A DNA stretch of 64,000 nucleotides from Ruoffia tabacinasalis (GTDB taxonomy: Bacteria; Bacillota; Bacilli; Lactobacillales; Aerococcaceae), in NCBI RefSeq assembly GCF_042652985.1, contig NZ_JBHSHQ010000035.1, positions 53,378 to 117,377 of the forward strand, given 5' to 3'. Shown here piece by piece: positions 1-9,370 of this stretch; positions within the stretch are counted from its first letter, which is position 1, and every line of letters begins with the position of its first letter. The notes under the pieces were generated by a model, which saw only the letters and a list, made by a program, of their open reading frames with translations, did not search any database and was not told the DNA's origin. The position numbers and the translations under genes were made by a program.

Positions 1-2139
1 CTGACAACTCCAGAAGGAACAACGAGTCAAATAAGTACAACTACAAATCAATCAGCTGTTCCAACAGAAACACCTAATCTTTATACAATTGAATTGAATG
101 AAGAAACTTTAGGAAACTTAACTTCTGTATATGGCGCATTTGAATTGATTGAAACGGCTCCGGTTGAACAAACATTCCGATTAGGCGCTGAAGTGCGTGG
201 ATTAGATGGAAGACGTACAAGCGATGTTGGAATTACAGTTTGGGATGCCAATGAAATGTACTATGATGGAACTTACAACGAATATCTACAATGGTTAACT
301 AATGATGAATTACCTGAAGGTGAGTATTTTATTACATTGACACCACCGGAGGGATTCTCTACAGAAATTAACTTAAGCACTGATCAATATGCGATGGAGA
401 CGAATACGCCGAATGTTTATTCAATTTTCTTAAGTGAAGATAATTTAGGTAATAGCTCAGCAATCTATGCTGCCTTTAATTTAGTTGAAGCTCCGGCTGA
501 GACATATCAATTAGGTGTGGAAGTGCGTGGATTAGATGGTACTAGAACTGATGAAGTGGGAATTACTGTTGCTGATGTTGATGGCGTTACATTTGAAGGT
601 GAGTATAACGAGTACTTACAATGGTTAACCACTGAAGAATTACCTGCTGGTCAGTATTCAATCACTTTAGATACTCCAGAAGGTACTGTTTCAACTATTA
701 ATGAAACTACGAATCAATATGCAATTCCTGCTGATGAGACCAATGTTTATAATATCATTTTAAACGAAGAGAACTTAGGCAATAACTCATCGATTTATGG
801 GGCGTTTAATCTAGTTGAAGCTCCAGCTGAAACATACCAATTAGGTGTGGAAGTGCGTGGATTAGACGGTACTAGATCCGATGAAGCAGGAATTACTGTG
901 ACGGATGCTGATGGTGTTGTATTTGAAGGTGAGTATAACGAGTACTTACAATGGTTAACGAGTGAAAAATTAACTGAAGGTACTTATACAATCACTTTAG
1001 ACACGCCGGCAGGTACTGTCTCTGAAATTAATGATACGACAAACCAATATGCAGTCGCTACTGATGAAGATGACGTTTATACAATTGAATTAAACGAAGA
1101 TATTTTAGGTAGTAGTTCTGCAGTATATGGTGCATTTAATCTAGTTGAAGCTCCAGCTGAAACATACCAATTAGGTGTGGAAGTGCGTGGATTAGACGGT
1201 ACTAGATCCGATGAAGCTGGAATTACTGTGACGGATGCTGATGGTGTTGTATTTGAAGGTGAGTATAACGAGTACTTACAATGGCTAACTGATGATGAAT
1301 TGCCTGAAGGTACTTATACAATCACTTTAGACACGCCAGAAGGCACTGTCTCTGAAATTAATAACACGACAAACCAATATGCAGTCGCTACTGATGATGA
1401 CGATGTTTATACAATTGAATTGAACGAAGATAATTTAGGTAGTAGTTCTGCAGTATATGGTGCGTTCAGACTTGTCGATGCACCACTCCCAAACCCTGAT
1501 ACATTTACTTTAGGTGTGGAAGTGCGTGGATTAGACGATCGACGTACTGATGAAGTAGGAGTGACTGTAACCGATAATGATGGTGACGTATTCACTGGTT
1601 CGTATAATGAATACTTACAATGGTTAACTGATGATGAATTGCCTGAAGGTGTTTATGTTATCACTTTAGACACTCCGGAAGGTACTGTCTCTGAAATTAA
1701 TGAAACGACGAATCAATATGCAGTCGCTACTGATGAAGATGACGTTTATACAATTGAATTAAACGACGAAAATCTAGGTAGTAGTTCTGCAATATACGGT
1801 GCATTTAGATTGATCGAATCGGATGAAAATGGTGGTGGCGGTTCTGAGAGTTCTGATGAGTCAAGTGACGAATCAAGTGACGAATCAAGTGATGAATCTA
1901 GCGACGAATCTGACGGATCAGAAAGTTCTGACGAATCTAGCGATGATGAATCTGACGACGAATCAAATGGTTCAGATGAGTCAGATGATGAATCGGATGA
2001 CGATGGAAACGTCATTGTAGACCAAGATGACGACATCTTACCAACAACTGGTGAAAGTAATACAATGATTATTACTGTTGTTGCTATCGGTTTACTAGCC
2101 GTTGGTGGACTTCTACTTTACCGTAGAAAACGTAGTTAA
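1..2139 (+). CDS. LPXTG-anchored repeat surface protein (5' end outside window)
   Basis: The frame is open from base 1, so the N-terminus and signal peptide lie upstream; about 712 codons are visible. The body is made of repeats of about 110 residues, each with an LGxEVRGLD start and an EYNEYLQWLT core, followed by an Asp/Ser/Glu-rich stalk (about 1840-2010). The end is a sortase signal: LPTTGE at 2038-2055, a hydrophobic segment, and the basic tail RRKRS. Family knowledge: sortase A cuts LPXT|G and links the protein to peptidoglycan, so the repeats should project from the cell surface, probably for adhesion. The ligand is unknown. A strong terminator follows. The adhesive role is inferred; the cell-wall anchoring is well supported. 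Confidence 0.93.
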   Translation: MTTPEGTTSQISTTTNQSAVPTETPNLYTIELNEETLGNLTSVYGAFELIETAPVEQTFRLGAEVRGLDGRRTSDVGITVWDANEMYYDGTYNEYLQWLTNDELPEGEYFITLTPPEGFSTEINLSTDQYAMETNTPNVYSIFLSEDNLGNSSAIYAAFNLVEAPAETYQLGVEVRGLDGTRTDEVGITVADVDGVTFEGEYNEYLQWLTTEELPAGQYSITLDTPEGTVSTINETTNQYAIPADETNVYNIILNEENLGNNSSIYGAFNLVEAPAETYQLGVEVRGLDGTRSDEAGITVTDADGVVFEGEYNEYLQWLTSEKLTEGTYTITLDTPAGTVSEINDTTNQYAVATDEDDVYTIELNEDILGSSSAVYGAFNLVEAPAETYQLGVEVRGLDGTRSDEAGITVTDADGVVFEGEYNEYLQWLTDDELPEGTYTITLDTPEGTVSEINNTTNQYAVATDDDDVYTIELNEDNLGSSSAVYGAFRLVDAPLPNPDTFTLGVEVRGLDDRRTDEVGVTVTDNDGDVFTGSYNEYLQWLTDDELPEGVYVITLDTPEGTVSEINETTNQYAVATDEDDVYTIELNDENLGSSSAIYGAFRLIESDENGGGGSESSDESSDESSDESSDESSDESDGSESSDESSDDESDDESNGSDESDDESDDDGNVIVDQDDDILPTTGESNTMIITVVAIGLLAVGGLLLYRRKRS
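172..1830 (+). repeat. Five tandem ~330-bp in-gene repeats
   Basis: Units begin near 172, 502, 832, 1162 and 1501. The first four are exactly 330 bp (110 codons) apart. The last is 339 bp on because of a short insertion encoding Leu-Pro-Asn-Pro-Asp. Units 3 and 4 are nearly identical at the DNA level over long stretches, which suggests recent duplication or gene conversion. The end of another unit is visible before 172. Confidence 0.9.
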
Positions 2140-2162
2140 TCTTGTATATAAATAACCATTAG

Positions 2163-2205
2163 AAAAAGAGCCTGCGGACATCATGTTCGCAGGCTCTTCT
2201 TTGTC
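2163..2205 (+). terminator. Rho-independent terminator of the LPXTG gene
   Basis: The stem AGAGCCTGCG (2167-2176) pairs with CGCAGGCTCT (2188-2197), extended by four weaker pairs around a 3-nt loop and followed by TCTTTG. Confidence 0.85.
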
Positions 2206-2347
2206 CCCTGTAACCTTTGTATAGTTGAGGCTTTAAATTAAAAGGTTTTTCGTGTAATATGATCCATGCGTAGATATTCTCCTTATGTTATTGGGTGGTA
2301 CTTTTAATATAATGAATATCTGCGTCTTTTTGTAGACTCAAATATAG

Positions 2348-2388
2348 GGTTGATGACTATTTCATTATTTGTCATCAACCTTTTTTTA
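2348..2388 (+). terminator. Hairpin plus T7 without an obvious upstream gene
   Basis: GGTTGATGAC (2348-2357) pairs perfectly with GTCATCAACC (2371-2380), followed by seven T on the + strand. No coding gene ends just upstream. A second imperfect hairpin (about 2267-2278 with 2313-2324) precedes it. It may end a small RNA from 2206-2347, or serve the minus-strand gene ending at 2397, although the T-run favours the + strand. Confidence 0.55.
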
Positions 2389-2396
2389 GATCTAAA

Positions 2397-3269
2397 TTAT
2401 TTGCTTTCAGATGTGGAGTCTTCGATTGATTCACCAGACTCTTTTTTTAATTTTTCTCTTTCAAAATAAACTAAACCAACGCCTATACCGATTAATATTA
2501 ACACGCCTAAGACATTCCAAACGGTAAATAATGGGATATTAAACTGCATACTGATGACTAAATTAATTATAATCACAACCGGTACTAAACCAAAGGCTGC
2601 AACTGCTAAGAAACGCCATGAAGATAGATGCATTCTTTTATAAATAAAGTATAACGCCCAAAGATAGATTAGAGAGACGAGAGTAATTGGAATAGCTACA
2701 TTCACCAGTATATTATTCGCACTGATCACTAAGTTTAATAAGAATAAATATGGAATAATCAACACACTAAAAGCGATTAAACTAGACATGATTGGGGTGG
2801 TTAAACGGAAGAATAAAGGAAGTATAATTCCCCAAGCAAAAACTATTGAAACCGATGCAATACCTGACCAAGTAATCGTGTTAACACTAAGAAAATCAAT
2901 GGTTAAACATGCCACGATAACAAATGCTAAGACTCCGGTAATCGCGATTAACCACTCCCTTCGAGTGTGTTTAAACTGTTCACTCATATTATTATTCGCA
3001 TACTCTAAGACGTTTTGAGTAACATCATGTTCTGAAGGTGCTGATTCATCGAGTGAATAACGCTCACCACGTAATAATTCATTGACTGTGACCCCATAGA
3101 AATCTGCCAATGGTTGAACTTGATCCATCTCAGGTAACTTAGTGCCATCTTCCCATTTGACTAGCTCTTCTTCACTCACATTAATTGCTTCTGCCACTTC
3201 AGTAGTCGCCATTTCTTTATCTCGACGTAATTCCAGTAAAAAATGTCCCATTCTTTCTCGTTCAAGCAT
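2397..3269 (-). CDS. Membrane-anchored XRE-family regulator
   Basis: A 290-aa protein with an N-terminal helix-turn-helix of the XRE/Cro type (about residues 8-62; motif ATTEVAEAINVSEEELVKWE) followed by six predicted membrane segments between about residues 105 and 275. This design is common in Firmicutes and suggests a DNA-binding protein held at the membrane, possibly sensing envelope state; its targets are unknown. An AAAGGAG site lies about 7 nt before the ATG. It starts 23 bp after the nicotinamidase stop codon, so the two are probably cotranscribed. The N-terminal fold is clear; the signal sensed is not. Confidence 0.85.
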   Translation of the reverse strand: MLERERMGHFLLELRRDKEMATTEVAEAINVSEEELVKWEDGTKLPEMDQVQPLADFYGVTVNELLRGERYSLDESAPSEHDVTQNVLEYANNNMSEQFKHTRREWLIAITGVLAFVIVACLTIDFLSVNTITWSGIASVSIVFAWGIILPLFFRLTTPIMSSLIAFSVLIIPYLFLLNLVISANNILVNVAIPITLVSLIYLWALYFIYKRMHLSSWRFLAVAAFGLVPVVIIINLVISMQFNIPLFTVWNVLGVLILIGIGVGLVYFEREKLKKESGESIEDSTSESK

Positions 3270-3292
3270 TTTCTATGGCTCCTTTCCTTACC

Positions 3293-3835
3293 TTAGTCAA
3301 TAACCTCTGTATGAAAGCAACGTGTCATATGTTCGAGCATCACTTCACCAAGTTCGGTGAATGTTGCCACACCGCGACGATGAGTCACTGTTTTAAAGCC
3401 TTCGGCATCTGCTCCACCGATTGTTTGGAAAACACAAATATCAGTAGTAACGCCTACTACATGGACCGTATCAACCTCTAACTTACGTAAAGTTTCTGCT
3501 AATCCCGTTTCAAAAAATGAATTATAATTTTGTTTGGGGAAGTAATGAACATTCTTATATTCTCGATTCGCTTGTAACCAATCATTTAACTCTCCATATA
3601 ATTCCTGCCCAGGAGTATTCACCACATTATGCACTGGCCACAATTCAAAATGCGGATCATTAGGTTCATGAGCATCCATCGCAATCACAACATGTTTGTT
3701 AGCGCTTAAAAAATCATCCGCCAAGTTCTTGATATAAGGTACAATTTCTTGACCTGGCTTCCCTACAGTCAGTGTCCCTTCATCAGCAACAAAATCATAA
3801 CTCATATCTACAATTATTAATGCCTCTTTAGTCAT
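3293..3835 (-). CDS. pncA: Nicotinamidase / isochorismatase-family hydrolase
   Basis: A 180-aa cysteine hydrolase. The family triad is visible as D10 (LIIVDMSYDF), K101 (PKQNYNSF) and C134 (VTTDICVFQT); D54 and H56 fit the metal-ligand motif of nicotinamidases. The expected reaction is nicotinamide to nicotinate plus ammonia in NAD salvage. Length and motifs match the short PncA form of lactic acid bacteria. It is the first gene of a likely two-gene unit with the downstream XRE membrane protein. Another isochorismatase-like amidase activity cannot be excluded, but the triad spacing favours PncA. Confidence 0.85.
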   Translation of the reverse strand: MTKEALIIVDMSYDFVADEGTLTVGKPGQEIVPYIKNLADDFLSANKHVVIAMDAHEPNDPHFELWPVHNVVNTPGQELYGELNDWLQANREYKNVHYFPKQNYNSFFETGLAETLRKLEVDTVHVVGVTTDICVFQTIGGADAEGFKTVTHRRGVATFTELGEVMLEHMTRCFHTEVID

Positions 3836-4040
3836 ATTATACGGCTCCTTCGCTTTTTCTTTATTATCCCATACTCCAGCTCAAATTTAAAAGTATATAA
3901 CCTTTCGTATCAATAATCGTTAATGCTATCTCTTTGTTCTAAGTAAAAGTTTTCATTTCCTATTTTCAATATTTTTCTTACATGATAACATAGAGATAAT
4001 AAGATATTTGTTGCTATTCATAATTAAACAGGAGGTTTTC

Positions 4041-5738
4041 ATGCGCTTTAAAACTCTTTCTTGTGACTCCCTCACAAGAATTCTAATACTCTTTTCTTTT
4101 TTTCTTTTTGTTTTGACACCTGTCACAATCTTCTCTGAAAGTGATGATGGTTTCGAGGATATTGATATTCGACTTTATCAGGATAGTACATCTACGGTCT
4201 ATGATTTTGTCTTACCTGAATCGGAATTTATCGCCCGAAATTTTAATCATACACACCCGGAAATACAGGATCAGTATGCTTCTGCAGTTCAAAAATTAGC
4301 AACTATCCATAATTATTCATTTGAAGACCCTCTCCTTATCTTAAACCCATACGGCACAGTCACAAATGGTCTGTATATTAATTTTGGTTATGATAATGAA
4401 GATATCGGCGTTAATTATACAATAACAACTGAAGGGAATGAGAAAAACCATATCTTCCAAAGATCTTTAAAAAATGTGAGTGAGGATTCTGACTTGTTTG
4501 AATCGCAAATTATTGGCCTCGTACCCGGTGTTGATAATCATATCGAATTAGAATTGGTGGATAATTCGAACGAGGTGATTGATACATTATCTTTTAACAT
4601 TCAGATGCCTAAAACATCTTCTTTCTATCCAAGTTACTTATCAACTCAAGATGGGGACAGCACAAGACAATTATCTGATGGAATATTCTATTTAGTAGGC
4701 ACTTCACAATTTAATGGCTTTACCTATTTCTTTGATAATGACGGCGTTCTTAGAGCTGAAATTGACACAAATTCATACCGCTTTGATAATTTATTATTCC
4801 ACGAGGATTATATTATTATGGCAAATACGAGTACACAACTTATTGCCATGAATTCTTTGGGTCAAATTACACAGTACTATGATATGCCTGGCTATAACAT
4901 GCATCATGATTTCATTATTGGACAAGAGGATGAAATGCTGATACTTGCCTCTTTAAACGATAGAAAATCGATTCGTCGAGAAGATATTATCTTATCGCTT
5001 GATTTGAATTCAGGTCAGGTTACTGAAGTATTGGATTTAAAAGATGTGTTAGGTGACTATATGCAAGTAACGACACCTTCATATAATCAAGCAGGTGATG
5101 CCACAGATTTAGACTGGATCCACATTAATTCGATTGAAAAAGTCAACGATGACGCAGTTCTGTTAAGCTCTCGGGAGACGTCAACGATTATTAAAGTTAG
5201 CAATCTTTATGATGAACCAAAAGTTGATTACTTAATTGGGCCAGAACCTGTTTGGATGGGAACTGACTACAGCAATTTACTATTATCACAAAAAGGAACA
5301 TTCCCGCTTCACGGTGGCCAGCATTCACTGAATCTTTCTAGAACGTCAATTCAAAGTGATGGCGAATATTATGTTACATTCTTTAATAATAATTATTGGC
5401 GTTATTTAACACGTCCTGATTATATGGGTCACATTGAAGAGCACAATAGTCGCAACTTCGAGCCTAACCCTGATGATCTTTCTTATATGTATAAATATTT
5501 AATCGATGAAAGTGAAGGAACCTTTGAACTTATTCAATCATTCCCTGTTCCTTATTCGTCAATTGTAAGTAACGTTGATCCCTTACCAAATGGGAACTAT
5601 GCTATTAACAGTGGTAAAGCTAACGTGTTTAGCGAGTACGATTCAAAAGGCAACTTAATTCGTTCATATCATTATGTGAGCGGAAACTTTGCGTATAGAG
5701 CCTTTAAAGACACTTTTTCTAACTTCTGGTTTCAATAA
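4041..5738 (+). CDS. Secreted arylsulfotransferase (ASST)-family protein
   Basis: A 565-aa protein starting at the ATG at 4041, chosen because an AGGAGG (4031-4036) sits 4 nt upstream; an in-frame ATG 33 bases earlier has no such site. An N-terminal hydrophobic stretch (about residues 12-32) indicates export. Motifs such as YNMHHDF, DWIHINS and GGQHSLNL fit the six-bladed arylsulfate sulfotransferase fold. His428 in GGQHS lies close to the position of the catalytic His of E. coli AssT. That family moves sulfate from one phenolic ester to another without PAPS. The substrate here is unknown and no DsbA-like partner is adjacent. It is monocistronic. Confidence 0.75.
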   Translation: MRFKTLSCDSLTRILILFSFFLFVLTPVTIFSESDDGFEDIDIRLYQDSTSTVYDFVLPESEFIARNFNHTHPEIQDQYASAVQKLATIHNYSFEDPLLILNPYGTVTNGLYINFGYDNEDIGVNYTITTEGNEKNHIFQRSLKNVSEDSDLFESQIIGLVPGVDNHIELELVDNSNEVIDTLSFNIQMPKTSSFYPSYLSTQDGDSTRQLSDGIFYLVGTSQFNGFTYFFDNDGVLRAEIDTNSYRFDNLLFHEDYIIMANTSTQLIAMNSLGQITQYYDMPGYNMHHDFIIGQEDEMLILASLNDRKSIRREDIILSLDLNSGQVTEVLDLKDVLGDYMQVTTPSYNQAGDATDLDWIHINSIEKVNDDAVLLSSRETSTIIKVSNLYDEPKVDYLIGPEPVWMGTDYSNLLLSQKGTFPLHGGQHSLNLSRTSIQSDGEYYVTFFNNNYWRYLTRPDYMGHIEEHNSRNFEPNPDDLSYMYKYLIDESEGTFELIQSFPVPYSSIVSNVDPLPNGNYAINSGKANVFSEYDSKGNLIRSYHYVSGNFAYRAFKDTFSNFWFQ

Positions 5739-5741
5739 AAT

Positions 5742-5777
5742 AAACGGTCTCCTTTTCAAACAAGAGACCGTTTTTGT
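5742..5777. terminator. Bidirectional terminator between convergent genes
   Basis: AAACGGTCTC (5742-5751) pairs with GAGACCGTTT (5764-5773), with T-runs on both strands. It serves the ASST gene and the facing acetamidase gene. Confidence 0.85.
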
Positions 5778-5783
5778 TTGCTT

Positions 5784-6683
5784 TTATTTAAAGTCTTTAG
5801 CTAATTCTACGAATTCCTTCAGTATTCCAACACGCATAGATGCGTCCGGATTAACCGTTTGACAGGCAGCTAAGTCTGCTTTAATCGTCATTAACATCCC
5901 AGCTTGGTTAAAAGTGAGTCCCGCTTCTTTCATTAAGAATTCAACCATATGGTCATTTGCTATTACAATGGCTTCATCAGTAGTTTTACCATAGCCATAT
6001 GTGTAAAAGGCTTCATCAGTTTCAACTAGTGGAACTGAATGTGGGTAATCCTTCATGACTTCAACAGTGACATGCGCTTCACCACCTGCTTCAACGCCAC
6101 AACCCCAGACTTCACCATCACCCATTGAGGCATGCATATCACCAATCGCAAGTAAGGCTCCTTCTGTATAAACTGGTAAATACACGACTGACCCTTCTGC
6201 AATCATCGTATTATCCATATTCCCACCATGAGGTCCTGGTGTCCCTGTTGTAATGCCTTCATCAGCATTAGCTGTTCCAATCACACCGATCATTTTATTT
6301 AGTGGGAATTCAACACTTTGAAATTCAAAAGTACCTTTATCTTCGTGAATAGGACAAATGACTGTTTGTTCTTCCTCAATTCCTTTGGTGAACAGTTTAT
6401 TTAAACCAGGTGCTGAAACAACGACACCGTAATCATTCAATTTAATCGCATTAATTGTTACTTTTAGCACATCCCCTGGCTGTGCTCCTTCAATGTATAA
6501 AGGTCCCGTAGCAGGGTTTACTTTATTAAAGTCAATTTCACTAATAACATCTGCTTCTGTTTTAATGGTATCTGAAAAGCAATCTTTCGTTTCAAATATC
6601 ACTTGAGCTCCGCTTTTAACGGTCCCAACGGCTTGGTTTTCTTTATCCATACTATAAATAACATTGTCTTTTGAAATCCTCAT
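5784..6683 (-). CDS. Acetamidase/formamidase family protein
   Basis: A 299-aa member of the FmdA/AmdA family. Family motifs include TGTPGPHGGNMDN and GDMHASMGDGEVWGCGVE, which carry the metal-binding and active-site residues. It should hydrolyse a small amide such as formamide or acetamide to the acid and ammonia. The ATG at 6683 was chosen because AAAGGTGG precedes it at normal spacing; a longer frame to 6737 lacks a good site. It is transcribed alone and diverges from the gene at 6921. The exact substrate cannot be read from the sequence. Confidence 0.85.
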   Translation of the reverse strand: MRISKDNVIYSMDKENQAVGTVKSGAQVIFETKDCFSDTIKTEADVISEIDFNKVNPATGPLYIEGAQPGDVLKVTINAIKLNDYGVVVSAPGLNKLFTKGIEEEQTVICPIHEDKGTFEFQSVEFPLNKMIGVIGTANADEGITTGTPGPHGGNMDNTMIAEGSVVYLPVYTEGALLAIGDMHASMGDGEVWGCGVEAGGEAHVTVEVMKDYPHSVPLVETDEAFYTYGYGKTTDEAIVIANDHMVEFLMKEAGLTFNQAGMLMTIKADLAACQTVNPDASMRVGILKEFVELAKDFK

Positions 6684-6920
6684 GTTTATCCACCTTTCAA
6701 AATCATTATTATCCATATCATAGCAGACTCTAATCAAAATGACAGAAAAGTCCCTGTGGTGACAGTGAATAATGATTAAACATCCTGTTTTACCACTTTA
6801 AACACTTTTATTCTTAAATTATTCAACATTTTAACCAAATAATTTACTTTTTACCATTGCCTTTAAACGATTTATGGCTTAATCTTAAGTATATAAGAAT
6901 ATCATTAAGGAGAGAAAATC

Positions 6921-7562
6921 ATGAGTGAATTAATCACTGTCAAACAATTAGCAGATAAGTTGGGTGTTCCTAAAAGTAAAGTATCCTACCAAAGTCGAAA
7001 GCTAGATGATAGTCTCATTCTTCAACAAAATGGCACTAATTACTTAACTGAACGTGCACAGTTATTAATTACTCAAGCTATACACGACCTGATGAATCCG
7101 CCTACGGCTGAAGATGTCGAAAAAAAAGCTGCTGAGGAAGTGGAAACTGATACAGAAACTGTTGAATCGGTTGAATCTGAACAGTCTGAGCAGCCAGCTC
7201 AAACTAAGTCATCTGAACAAACCGAACAAACTGATGAAACTAATGAAACTGACTCAGAGAAAGATGATGATGAAGACGAAGACCAAGACTCTTTATCTAA
7301 AGAAACAAGTCAAGAAATGATGGATCTACTATATGAGTGGATTGATAATCTAGACGATCAAATTGAAGTAAACCAAGAACAATTAGAGGTTTATCACGAT
7401 CAATTGAAAGCTAAAGATGAACAAATTGATAAATTAACGCAATTATTAAATCAATCTCAACAGTTACAGTTACAACAGCAACAACAACAATTGAAACTGG
7501 TTGAAGACATTGAGTTTGAAAAGAGCTTGACTTGGTGGCAAAAGCTTTTTGGTAAGAAATAA
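6921..7562 (+). CDS. DUF536-like HTH / coiled-coil protein
   Basis: A 213-aa protein with an N-terminal winged-helix/MerR-like segment (TVKQLADKLGVPKSKVSYQSRKL, here given in part), a Glu/Thr/Ser-rich acidic linker, and a C-terminal coiled coil rich in Gln that ends in WWQKLFGKK. This layout matches DUF536 proteins, many of which are encoded on Firmicute plasmids near replication genes. No replication gene is adjacent here, so a chromosomal DNA-binding role is likely but undefined. AAGGAGAG lies 8 nt before the ATG, and a terminator follows. Confidence 0.7.
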   Translation: MSELITVKQLADKLGVPKSKVSYQSRKLDDSLILQQNGTNYLTERAQLLITQAIHDLMNPPTAEDVEKKAAEEVETDTETVESVESEQSEQPAQTKSSEQTEQTDETNETDSEKDDDEDEDQDSLSKETSQEMMDLLYEWIDNLDDQIEVNQEQLEVYHDQLKAKDEQIDKLTQLLNQSQQLQLQQQQQQLKLVEDIEFEKSLTWWQKLFGKK

Positions 7563-7620
7563 CCACTGTATAAAGTGTTTAAACACTATCTAAATGCACT
7601 TATCTTCAATATTCTGTAAA

Positions 7621-7661
7621 AATAAGCCCTGACTTCCAAGGAAATCAGGGCTTATTTTTTG
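7621..7661. terminator. Bidirectional terminator
   Basis: AATAAGCCCTGA (7621-7632) pairs with TCAGGGCTTATT (7645-7656) and is followed by T6. It separates the DUF536-like gene from the convergent glucokinase gene. Confidence 0.9.
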
Positions 7662-7671
7662 TTATGCAATT

Positions 7672-8652
7672 TTATCCAACTAATTTACCATCATTCACTA
7701 ACTCAGCTGCTCCTAAAAGCGCCGCATCATTACCTAATGATGCAATAACGATTTCAGTCTTACCTTTAAGTGCTGGGAAGATATAGTTATCGCAATGTCT
7801 TGCAACTATTTCACGTAGATACTCTCCCGCTTGTGCTACGCCCCCACCTAGAATGATTTTAGATGGGTTTAACATGTTCACGATATGTGAACAACCTAAG
7901 CCGAGGTACTCACCAAACTGTTCAACCACGTGTTTAGCAAATACATCATGTTGTTCTGATACTTCAAAGATATCTTTCGCACTCAGTTCTTCACCATTAT
8001 CGATACGTTTTTTAATCTCAGAGTCTCCACTATATTCTTCAGAGTACTCACGTGTTAGATTCATCAATCCTGTCGCTGAAGCTAAAGCTTCTAAACACCC
8101 GATTTTTCCACAAGTACACGCAATACCACTATCTTTATCAATCGTCATGTGGCCGATTTCACCTGCTGCGCCTGAACTTCCATGGACGATTTTACTATCA
8201 ACAATAATTCCGCCACCGACACCGGTTCCTAAAGTCACCATTACAACATCGGAAGCATTATCTCCTGATCCGTGACGTTGTTCACCTAAAGCAGCAATAT
8301 TAGCGTCATTATCTAAGTAGAATGGTAAATTAAAGGCTTCGATAAATTGTTCTCCGACATTTTGAGTCTCCACCCAGTTTAAATTATACGCTCCCGTGAC
8401 TGTTAAATCGATGTGGTTAACCGTTCCTGGACTTCCCATCCCAATGCCTAAAAAGTCTTCGGTTGTTAATTGATATAAATCCATTCTCTCTTGAATTGAA
8501 TCAATCAAATTCGGAACAATTGCTTTTCCACCATTCAAAATAACTGTATGTTCAGACCATTTTTGGAGTATTTCTCCTTCTGTTGATACAATCGCTAATT
8601 TTGCTGATGTACCCCCTAAGTCAATTGCGATAATTTTGTCTTTCGTTGTCAT
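7672..8652 (-). CDS. glcK: ROK-family glucokinase
   Basis: A 326-aa sugar kinase. The N-terminal phosphate loop IAIDLGGTSAKLAI, the ATP/sugar motif GTGVGGGII and the ROK zinc motif CTCGKIGCLE are all present, as in Bacillus GlcK. It phosphorylates free glucose to glucose-6-phosphate in the cytoplasm. Two adjacent ATG codons (8655 and 8652) follow GGAGGAGTA; the second gives the better 7-nt spacing. It is monocistronic. Other ROK hexokinases remain possible, but overall similarity favours glucokinase. Confidence 0.9.
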   Translation of the reverse strand: MTTKDKIIAIDLGGTSAKLAIVSTEGEILQKWSEHTVILNGGKAIVPNLIDSIQERMDLYQLTTEDFLGIGMGSPGTVNHIDLTVTGAYNLNWVETQNVGEQFIEAFNLPFYLDNDANIAALGEQRHGSGDNASDVVMVTLGTGVGGGIIVDSKIVHGSSGAAGEIGHMTIDKDSGIACTCGKIGCLEALASATGLMNLTREYSEEYSGDSEIKKRIDNGEELSAKDIFEVSEQHDVFAKHVVEQFGEYLGLGCSHIVNMLNPSKIILGGGVAQAGEYLREIVARHCDNYIFPALKGKTEIVIASLGNDAALLGAAELVNDGKLVG

Positions 8653-8803
8653 CATTACTCCTCCATCTTTAACTGATATATTTCATTCACTCATTAACCT
8701 CTCCGAATGAAAATGCTTACTTTATTATTGTATCAAAATATTCTTGAATAACCACTCTATAGAAAAGAATAATTACTTTTTTTGCAAAATTAGGCTTTGC
8801 CAC

Positions 8804-9370
8804 CTAAAATGCTCCAATGATAACTGACGCAATCCCATTTAATACACCTGCAAGTAACATGACTTTCACTGGATCTACTTTCCATTTCATAAGTAAGAAA
8901 AGACAGATTCCGAAGATGATAACCGCTGTGATCTTAATCGTCTCAATGCCTATCACTTCAGTTCCCCAAAAAGATGTCACTAAAATTGAAACACCTGCCG
9001 TTGCAATCATAGCGACGACTGCGGGACGAAGTGCTCTAAGCACATATTGTAAAACATCCATCTGACGGTATTTCATATATAGAAAAGCCAAAATTGTCAC
9101 CAATATAACTGAGGGAAAAACTGAACCAAGTGTCGCAGCAACTGCCCCAAAGACACCCGCAATTTGAGTTCCCACAAAGGTAGCTGAGTTAATCGCAATA
9201 GGTCCCGGCGTCATCTGAGAAATGGTAATTAAATCTGTGAATTCTTGTAAAGTCAGCCATTGATGTGAGTCAACAATTTCTGCTTGAATTAAAGGTAAAG
9301 CCGCGTATCCTCCTCCAAAACTGAAAGCACCCACTTTTAAAAAGCTGACAAATAATTGCCAATAAATCAT
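8804..9370 (-). CDS. CHR-family (chromate) transporter, second half
   Basis: A 188-aa membrane protein with the CHR-domain signature FSFGGGYAALPLI and the motif MTPGPIAINSATFVG. It is one of two single-domain CHR proteins encoded in tandem, which together make the two-domain transporter seen in ChrA. Its ATG overlaps the stop of the upstream CHR gene (ATGA), so the two are translationally coupled. Family members export chromate, but many Firmicute pairs have no proven substrate. Confidence 0.88.
   Translation of the reverse strand: MIYWQLFVSFLKVGAFSFGGGYAALPLIQAEIVDSHQWLTLQEFTDLITISQMTPGPIAINSATFVGTQIAGVFGAVAATLGSVFPSVILVTILAFLYMKYRQMDVLQYVLRALRPAVVAMIATAGVSILVTSFWGTEVIGIETIKITAVIIFGICLFLLMKWKVDPVKVMLLAGVLNGIASVIIGAF

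Noticed and set aside
1746..2036. Antisense Ser-rich frame opposite the stalk of the LPXTG protein
   Set aside because: It is the mirror of Asp/Ser codon repeats; no start signal.
7853..8275. 140-aa frame antisense to glucokinase
   Set aside because: Shadow of a conserved gene; no start signal.
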